In this document: positions 1 to 3,515 of the stretch, in pieces
How the letters are laid out: every line of letters starts with the position of its first letter
Numbering within the stretch: the stretch's first letter is position 1
Assembly: GCA_947440715.1 (NCBI GenBank)
Contig: CANETI010000185.1
Span: forward strand, 1-5,643
DNA length: 5,643 nt
Source: Planctomycetota bacterium
Lineage (GTDB): Bacteria; Planctomycetota; UBA11346
Reading direction: 5' to 3'
Translations under genes and position numbers: made by a program
The notes under the pieces: model-generated
Database searches by the model: none
What the model was told of the DNA's origin: nothing
Seen by the model: the letters and a program-made list of their open reading frames with translations, nothing else

Positions 1-92
1 GGACCGCAGCAAATACCGTGAACCAATATTTTTCTAAAATTGATTATGACGCAGCCAAATTCATGGCGTGCGGAAAGGAATTTTGGCGCTAA
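1..92 (+). CDS. possible 3' end of an unidentified protein (partial)
   Basis: Reading from base 3, this frame stays open from the left edge to a TAA at 90-92 and gives about 29 residues ending in FMACGKEFWR. The other two + frames stop at 19-21 and 35-37, so this is the longest open + frame at the edge. If real, it is the C-terminus of a gene starting outside the window and converging on folK, with only about 46 bases between the two stops. I do not recognise the family, and a 29-codon open stretch could occur by chance. Flanking sequence would settle it. Confidence 0.3.
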   Translation, partial: TAANTVNQYFSKIDYDAAKFMACGKEFWR

Positions 93-138
93 CTGCGTTT
101 TTCAGGTTCATGCATGGCGCCTGGCGTTCCCGTGGTGG

Positions 139-603
139 CTACGTGGCTGATCGCATCGCCACTTGGTAATAACGTTGAACGACAGGCCAATGCGCTGCGA
201 GTTCAAACAATGGTTTCAGTACAAATAGACGTTCACTAAAACGTGGGTGCGGCAAGGTTAACACTGACGATTGCACTTCGGCACCATCATCACGCAGAAT
301 TAAATCCAAATCGATGGTGCGTGGTCCCCAGTGAACCGTGCGGATGCGACCGCAGGCGGATTCTATGCGTTGTAATTCCATCAGTAATTGATGCGGACCA
401 AAATCACTCGCGGCTATCCAGGCGCCATTTAAAAAATCCCCCTGCCCAGGTGGCCCGCCAACGGCGGTTGTTTCGATCAGTGTGGATTGTTGCTCAATGC
501 GTCCGAAACCGCTAGCATTGAATAAATCTGCCGCACGAGTAATTGCTGCTCGCCGGTCGCCTAGATTTGAGCCAACGGCAATAATATAGCGCCATTCAGG
601 CAT
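139..603 (-). CDS. folK: 2-amino-4-hydroxy-6-hydroxymethyldihydropteridine diphosphokinase (HPPK)
   Basis: Cytoplasmic folate enzyme that transfers diphosphate from ATP to 6-hydroxymethyl-7,8-dihydropterin, giving the substrate of dihydropteroate synthase (FolP). From the chosen start the protein is 154 residues, normal for a single-domain HPPK. Visible motifs in order: VGSNLGDR (10-17), the pterin-side ETTAVGGPPGQGDFLNG segment (44-60), GRIR (85-88), WGPRTIDLDLIL (92-103, with the magnesium-binding aspartates D98 and D100) and LPHPR (117-121) followed by R125. These correspond to the catalytic residues known for E. coli HPPK, so the enzyme looks intact. The start ATG at 601-603 has GGAG six bases upstream; an upstream in-frame ATG at 664-666 has no such site and would add residues before the fold. 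The gene overlaps the stop of the release-factor-like gene by 8 bases (ATGCCTGA), so the two are probably one transcript with coupled translation. Confidence 0.95.
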   Translation of the reverse strand: MPEWRYIIAVGSNLGDRRAAITRAADLFNASGFGRIEQQSTLIETTAVGGPPGQGDFLNGAWIAASDFGPHQLLMELQRIESACGRIRTVHWGPRTIDLDLILRDDGAEVQSSVLTLPHPRFSERLFVLKPLFELAAHWPVVQRYYQVAMRSAT

Positions 604-1087
604 GGATGGCTCCGAGTCCAAAGCGTGTTCGTAGGTTATTTGCCGCTGCGTGGACTTCTTTATCATCGGTCAGTAATTTCGTGATTTGACTAGATGAAAC
701 CCCCAGTGCCTCTGCCGCGTCGCGTAATGCGCCCTGAGATTGCTCCAATGCATCCATGACCACGGCGACGATTAAGGGATAACCTGCGGCATTTGCACCT
801 AAGTTTAACCGTGTTCCTCGATGATAAGGCTTTAACCAGGCGATTTGCGACACTCCGCGTTGCGTCAGTGCCAAGCGTAAGCGTAAACGTTGTAAGGCTG
901 ATTTTTGATTACGCGCACGTTCGCGATGATCCTGACATTGTGCGACAACGCCGCTTGCCACATGGGTTATTCGCACGGCACTGTCCGTGCGATTCGTATG
1001 TTGGCCCCCTGGCCCCTGGGCACGGAAGGTGTCTACGCGACAAGTCGCCTGCAGTGCATCATCAGTTAGTGCGTAATCCGCGTCCAT
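596..1087 (-). CDS. release-factor-like protein with GGQ peptidyl-hydrolase domain
   Basis: Member of the RF-1 domain family (the domain of class-I release factors that hydrolyses peptidyl-tRNA on the ribosome). Counting from the ATG at 1085-1087 (163 residues), the catalytic GGQ is at 27-29 within FRAQGPGGQHTNRTDSAVR, followed by the typical THxxSGVVAxCQDxRERxxNQ stretch. There is no stop-codon recognition domain, so it cannot be a normal RF1/RF2; the layout resembles ribosome-rescue proteins such as ArfB/YaeJ. After the GGQ domain comes an unusual extension of about 75 residues (YHRGTRLNLGANAAGYPLIV..., then LGVSSSQITKLL and NNLRTRFGLG) rather than ArfB's short basic tail. I recall similar proteins from PVC-group bacteria. 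The start is uncertain: a GTG at 1142-1144 would add 19 residues, neither candidate has a clear Shine-Dalgarno, and the homologous region begins just after the ATG. The stop at 596-598 lies inside the start of folK. Ribosome rescue is inferred from domain content only. Confidence 0.85.
   Translation of the reverse strand: MDADYALTDDALQATCRVDTFRAQGPGGQHTNRTDSAVRITHVASGVVAQCQDHRERARNQKSALQRLRLRLALTQRGVSQIAWLKPYHRGTRLNLGANAAGYPLIVAVVMDALEQSQGALRDAAEALGVSSSQITKLLTDDKEVHAAANNLRTRFGLGAIHA
610..613 (-). promoter_or_regulatory. ribosome binding site of folK
   Basis: GGAG on the minus strand, six bases before the ATG at 601-603 and inside the 3' end of the preceding gene. It decides the folK start in favour of this ATG over the one at 664-666, which lacks a purine-rich site. 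Confidence 0.65.
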
Positions 1088-1225
1088 GTTGGTTTGTAAA
1101 CACCGCGCTGTGCGACGCCACAGGCACAGGCTGGGCAAACGCACAAGTGTCGCTAGCTTGCGCCGTCATCAGGATGGTGCTTACTCGGTTAAGTGCTGAT
1201 TGCATAATTTACTAAGGATACCCGC
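1088..1225. promoter_or_regulatory. divergent intergenic region between release-factor-like gene and STAS gene
   Basis: This 138-base gap (81 bases if the upstream GTG start is used) must hold the promoters for the leftward release-factor-like/folK pair and the rightward STAS gene, unless transcription reads in from further away. The only AT-rich patch is 1203-1215, containing CATAAT (one mismatch to TATAAT on the + strand), but no convincing -35 sits at the right spacing and a start from it would fall inside the Shine-Dalgarno. I therefore call the region and not a specific promoter. Confidence 0.35.
1214..1218 (+). promoter_or_regulatory. ribosome binding site of the STAS gene
   Basis: AAGGA seven bases before the GTG at 1226-1228. 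It supports a non-ATG start for this short gene, which otherwise has no upstream candidate. Confidence 0.65.
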
Positions 1226-1522
1226 GTGCAACTCGAACGCTCTGAATCAACCTGCCGCATCAAAGTCACTGATGACCCTATTTTTCGCGAGTTTAATTTT
1301 TCCCGTATCATCTTAGATCGTTTAATTGATAGCGACAAACTCGTCATCCTTGATCTGACCATGGTCTCATCATTGCATAGCCCAGGTTTGGCTAATTTGG
1401 TATCAATCCATGTGAGCTTACAAAAGCGCGGTAAAACATTGGAATTGGTAGGCGTCAATGACACCAATCGCCGTTTATTGCGAGCAACGAATCTGGATCG
1501 TTTACTCAAAATCGCGGAATAA
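1226..1522 (+). CDS. stand-alone STAS-domain protein (anti-sigma factor antagonist-like)
   Basis: A 98-residue protein consisting of a single STAS domain, the fold of SpoIIAA and RsbV. Members bind anti-sigma kinases or other partners in the cytoplasm and are switched by serine phosphorylation. Visible features: a central strand LVILDLTMVSSLHSPGLANLV (39-59), where S52 in HSPGL aligns with the phosphorylated serine of SpoIIAA (DSSGL) and RsbV (DSTGL); then a helix and LELVGVNDTNRRLLRATNLDRLLKI (72-96), matching the SpoIIAA C-terminal strand and helix. The usual aspartate before the serine is H51 and the residue after it is P53, so regulation by a SpoIIAB/RsbW-type kinase is plausible but unproven. 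It starts with GTG preceded by AAGGA. No kinase, phosphatase or sigma-factor gene is adjacent, so the partner cannot be named. The gene faces away from folK and converges with the PTPS gene, with 37 bases between the stops. Confidence 0.85.
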   Translation: MQLERSESTCRIKVTDDPIFREFNFSRIILDRLIDSDKLVILDLTMVSSLHSPGLANLVSIHVSLQKRGKTLELVGVNDTNRRLLRATNLDRLLKIAE

Positions 1523-1559
1523 CTATTTACGCTTCAAACCGATAAGCCATCACCAAGCT

Positions 1560-1967
1560 TTATTCGTCACCGCGTAGGCGCACCCAATTTTCATCCGTTT
1601 CGCCAACCAATACTTCAACCAAGGTCATCCCCTTCGCCGTCAACTCACCTTCAATGGTACGCCAGATACGCCCAGCAATATTTTCCATGGTCGTAACGCA
1701 GCCCTGAAACATCGGTAAATCATTCAGGTATTGGTGCTCACACGGATCAGCCACTAATCGTTTCACGATGGCGGCCAGGTCCATGACATTACAGAAAAAT
1801 CCCGTTTTAGGATCGACCGTCCCTTTAACGGTAACTTCCAAACGATAATTATGGCCATGAATATTTTCACACAGGCCATAGGCGCAAGTGTTCGCTGCCG
1901 AATCCATAGCGGTGCTATGCAAGCGATGGCTGGCACTGAATGAAAAGCGGCGGGTTAGGTAGTGCAT
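1560..1967 (-). CDS. 6-pyruvoyl-tetrahydropterin synthase family protein (QueD / PTPS-I/III type)
   Basis: Zinc enzyme of the COG0720 tunnelling fold, 135 residues, normal length. The zinc ligands are H14 (FSASHRLHS), H37 and H39 (IHGHNY). The catalytic region reads C33-E34-N35-I36-H37-G38-H39, which satisfies both CxxxHGH (QueD, making 6-carboxytetrahydropterin for queuosine) and ExxHGH (PTPS-III, making 6-hydroxymethyldihydropterin from dihydroneopterin in place of FolB). Other conserved pieces are EHQYLND with H78, TTMENIA with E95, and the pterin-anchoring VGET with E123. All active-site residues appear present. The ATG at 1965-1967 gives the usual family N-terminus, but no clear Shine-Dalgarno precedes it. 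A queD assignment is reasonable; I leave the symbol empty because the motif and the nearby folK equally suggest a folate role or both. The gene lies downstream of the efflux operon on the same strand, separated from it by the inverted-repeat element. Confidence 0.9.
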   Translation of the reverse strand: MHYLTRRFSFSASHRLHSTAMDSAANTCAYGLCENIHGHNYRLEVTVKGTVDPKTGFFCNVMDLAAIVKRLVADPCEHQYLNDLPMFQGCVTTMENIAGRIWRTIEGELTAKGMTLVEVLVGETDENWVRLRGDE

Positions 1968-2037
1968 GATTGCAGCAAGAATCCGAGGATTTAGGCAGGT
2001 GCAAGGCGGATGTTTACCGGGACCTCCTTTTTGACTG

Positions 2038-2058
2038 GTCCGATGTCCGACGTCCGAG
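2038..2058 (+). repeat. three tandem 7-nt units, left arm
   Basis: GTCCGAT, GTCCGAC and GTCCGAG in direct succession inside the left arm of the inverted repeat. The unit is GTCCGAN, varying only at the seventh base. Confidence 0.85.
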
Positions 2059-2099
2059 GTCTTGCGTGAACAGCATCATTGGTGCGCGGACGCCCGTCG

Positions 2100-2154
2100 T
2101 GCGACTACAAGAAACGCTGTAGCCAATATTGGCCCCAGCATTTCTGTAGCCGCA
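2100..2154. repeat. inner stem-loop of the quasi-palindrome
   Basis: TGCGACTACAAGAAACGCTG (2100-2119) pairs with 2136-2154 with one bulged A and two mismatches, closing over GCCAATATTGGC (2122-2133). In a minus-strand RNA both mismatches become G-U pairs, whereas in the outer arms two of the three mismatches become G-U pairs in the + strand RNA. Pairing therefore does not clearly choose a transcribed strand. Confidence 0.65.
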
Positions 2155-2197
2155 CAAAGATTTTTGGTCGGTAAAATATCGCACGAACACGCAGGAC

Positions 2198-2218
2198 ATC
2201 GGACGTCGGACGTCGGAC
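2198..2218 (-). repeat. three tandem 7-nt units, right arm
   Basis: The mirror copy of the left-arm heptamers: on the minus strand it reads GTCCGAC, GTCCGAC, GTCCGAT. Two of the three arm-to-arm differences fall at the variable seventh base of the unit. Confidence 0.85.
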
Positions 2219-2231
2219 CAGTCAAAAAAAA

Positions 2232-3515
2232 TCATTCCGCCAATCGTTCAAGTTCATGCCCTAAAACCGCCTCTTGGTAACGAAGCGTTAGCAAGCGGTA
2301 GCGGGCTTCTGTTAGGCGAAAACTGCTATCGCCGACTTGCACCAACGTCAGTCGCCCTGCGCGAAATTGGGCGCGAGTATCCTCGTAATTGGCCTGTGCT
2401 AAATTCATCACCTGATCAGCCAGCTTTATTCGCTCACTGAGACTACTGCTTTCACTACGTGCTTGGTCCAATTGTATGAGTCGATCACGAATCGACGCAT
2501 CCCGTTGATAACGCAATTGGCGGCTACGTTGTGCCGCACGTTCGCTAACTGCCAACGTATTACCTCCATCATATAATCGCCACGTCAGCGCTAGGCTCGC
2601 CGACCAATTATCATCCAAATTATCATACGTTTCACCGTCTGCACCATAAGAGGCTCGTGCATTTAATTGCGGACGAGCCGTTGATCGTTCCAGACGACCG
2701 ATCGCATCTTCGTATTGTTGTTGTAATTCTAGGCTCACAGGCTCACCACTCGTATTTATCTTCTGAGCGGCATTATTTAATAGCCCTGGTAAATCCGGAC
2801 GTTCGATGGGTTCTGCTGTAATCGCGGGCATGCCAACACGATCTATTCCAATGAGCGCGGCTAATTTTATTAAGATTCTTTCCCATTCGTTATTGGCGGC
2901 GGCATATTCGTCTTCGGCCTGGGCTAATATAATGTCCGCGAGATTCGCCTCGCTGATATTGGCTCGACCTGCTTTTGCTAAAGCGTGAGCATCATCACGC
3001 TCACCCGTGCGTTGCGTAACGCGATCCGCAGCAATCAGCTGTCGCGCGCGTGCTAAGCGAGCACTTTCAAAGGTAATACGCGCCATAAAGGCCATGTCTC
3101 GTTGCGTTAAAACAACTTCGTGTTTGGCCAGGCGAGTTAGCTGATTGTCCGCATCGCTGGCCGCGCCTAAACGTCCGTATGAATAGAGATATTGTTCTAT
3201 CGCAATTCCTGTGCGGTATTCATTTTCCCGATTAAATGCCACGTTTCCAAAAACTGGAATTTCTTGGTAATCAAGGCTTGCGCGCGTGTAGGAAGCTGTT
3301 CCAAGCAAGTGCGGATAGGCAAATGCGTACGCCGAACGCGAATTTGCCGCGGCTATCGCCTGTCCGATTCGTGCGGCTGCAACTTCTGGCGCAACCGTTC
3401 TTGCCATAGCTGCCACGGTTTCGGCGGTTAATGGTACTGGTATTGCTAGCGAAGCGCGTTGCTCTTCTGCCGGTAAAAGAGACAGCAAGCTCATCAGTGC
3501 AATTACGGTTCTCAT
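2232..3515 (-). CDS. TolC-family outer-membrane efflux protein
   Basis: Outer-membrane channel component of a tripartite exporter, carrying substrate from the periplasm to the outside in a trimer with the RND pump encoded just upstream. The 427-residue protein begins with a short signal peptide (MR, then a hydrophobic stretch TVIALMSLLSLLPA, mature start near residue 18-22). There is no lipobox cysteine, so it is not a lipoprotein like OprM. Two repeated OEP halves follow: the first has long alanine-rich helices and a strand segment around YRTGIAIEQYLYSYGRLGAASDAD; the second has SASLALTWRLYDGGNTLAVSERAAQRSRQLRYQRD and ends with NYEDTRAQFRAGRLTLVQVGDSSFRLTEARYRL, the classic TolC-family C-terminal helix signature. 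The ATG at 3513-3515 is fixed by AGGAG five bases upstream and by the 4-base ATGA overlap with the pump's stop; an upstream in-frame GTG near 3645-3647 would lie deep inside the pump gene. Substrate cannot be read from sequence. Confidence 0.92.
   Translation of the reverse strand: MRTVIALMSLLSLLPAEEQRASLAIPVPLTAETVAAMARTVAPEVAAARIGQAIAAANSRSAYAFAYPHLLGTASYTRASLDYQEIPVFGNVAFNRENEYRTGIAIEQYLYSYGRLGAASDADNQLTRLAKHEVVLTQRDMAFMARITFESARLARARQLIAADRVTQRTGERDDAHALAKAGRANISEANLADIILAQAEDEYAAANNEWERILIKLAALIGIDRVGMPAITAEPIERPDLPGLLNNAAQKINTSGEPVSLELQQQYEDAIGRLERSTARPQLNARASYGADGETYDNLDDNWSASLALTWRLYDGGNTLAVSERAAQRSRQLRYQRDASIRDRLIQLDQARSESSSLSERIKLADQVMNLAQANYEDTRAQFRAGRLTLVQVGDSSFRLTEARYRLLTLRYQEAVLGHELERLAE

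Larger units (their letters stand above)
2028..2228. repeat. 201-bp quasi-palindromic element (MITE-like candidate)
   Basis: Two 41-nt arms at 2028-2068 and 2188-2228 are inverted copies with 38 of 41 positions matching, no gaps, beginning TTTTTGACTGGTCCGA on either strand. A second inverted pair, 2100-2119 against 2136-2154 (one bulge, two mismatches), surrounds the perfect palindrome GCCAATATTGGC at 2122-2133. Everything is centred near 2127-2128, so the single strand could fold into one long hairpin with an internal loop of 31 and 33 bases. It fills the gap between the TolC-like gene and the PTPS gene, ending three bases short of the TolC-like stop codon. It carries no recognisable transposase and I see no target-site duplication. 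It is not an intrinsic terminator on either strand, because the T run comes before the stem and not after it. Non-autonomous mobile element is the leading guess; a structured RNA or mRNA 3'-end element is the alternative. Confidence 0.75.

Noticed and set aside
604..666. Longer folK start at the ATG 664-666
   Set aside because: No ribosome binding site, and the 21 added residues precede the normal HPPK N-terminus; the ATG at 601-603 has GGAG.
1180..1208. Promoter for the STAS gene with CATAAT at 1203-1208
   Set aside because: The best -35 match at 17 bases is poor and the start would fall in the Shine-Dalgarno, so it is noted only as part of the intergenic region.
793..1215. Plus-strand frame opposite the release-factor-like gene
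   Set aside because: Antisense shadow of a clearly conserved gene, with no recognisable domain.
1523..1559. Terminator between the convergent STAS and PTPS genes
   Set aside because: Only four-base stems (GCTT with AAGC) and no T-tract on either strand.
2021..2061. GACCTC at 2021-2026 pairing with GAGGTC at 2056-2061
   Set aside because: Only six pairs with a 29-base loop, and it competes with the far stronger arm-to-arm pairing; probably chance.
2014..2235. 73-codon minus-strand open frame spanning the whole inverted-repeat element, and a 72-codon + frame at 2062-2280
   Set aside because: Both arise because the heptamer repeat lacks stop codons; the minus frame overlaps the TolC-like stop, has no Shine-Dalgarno and resembles no domain.
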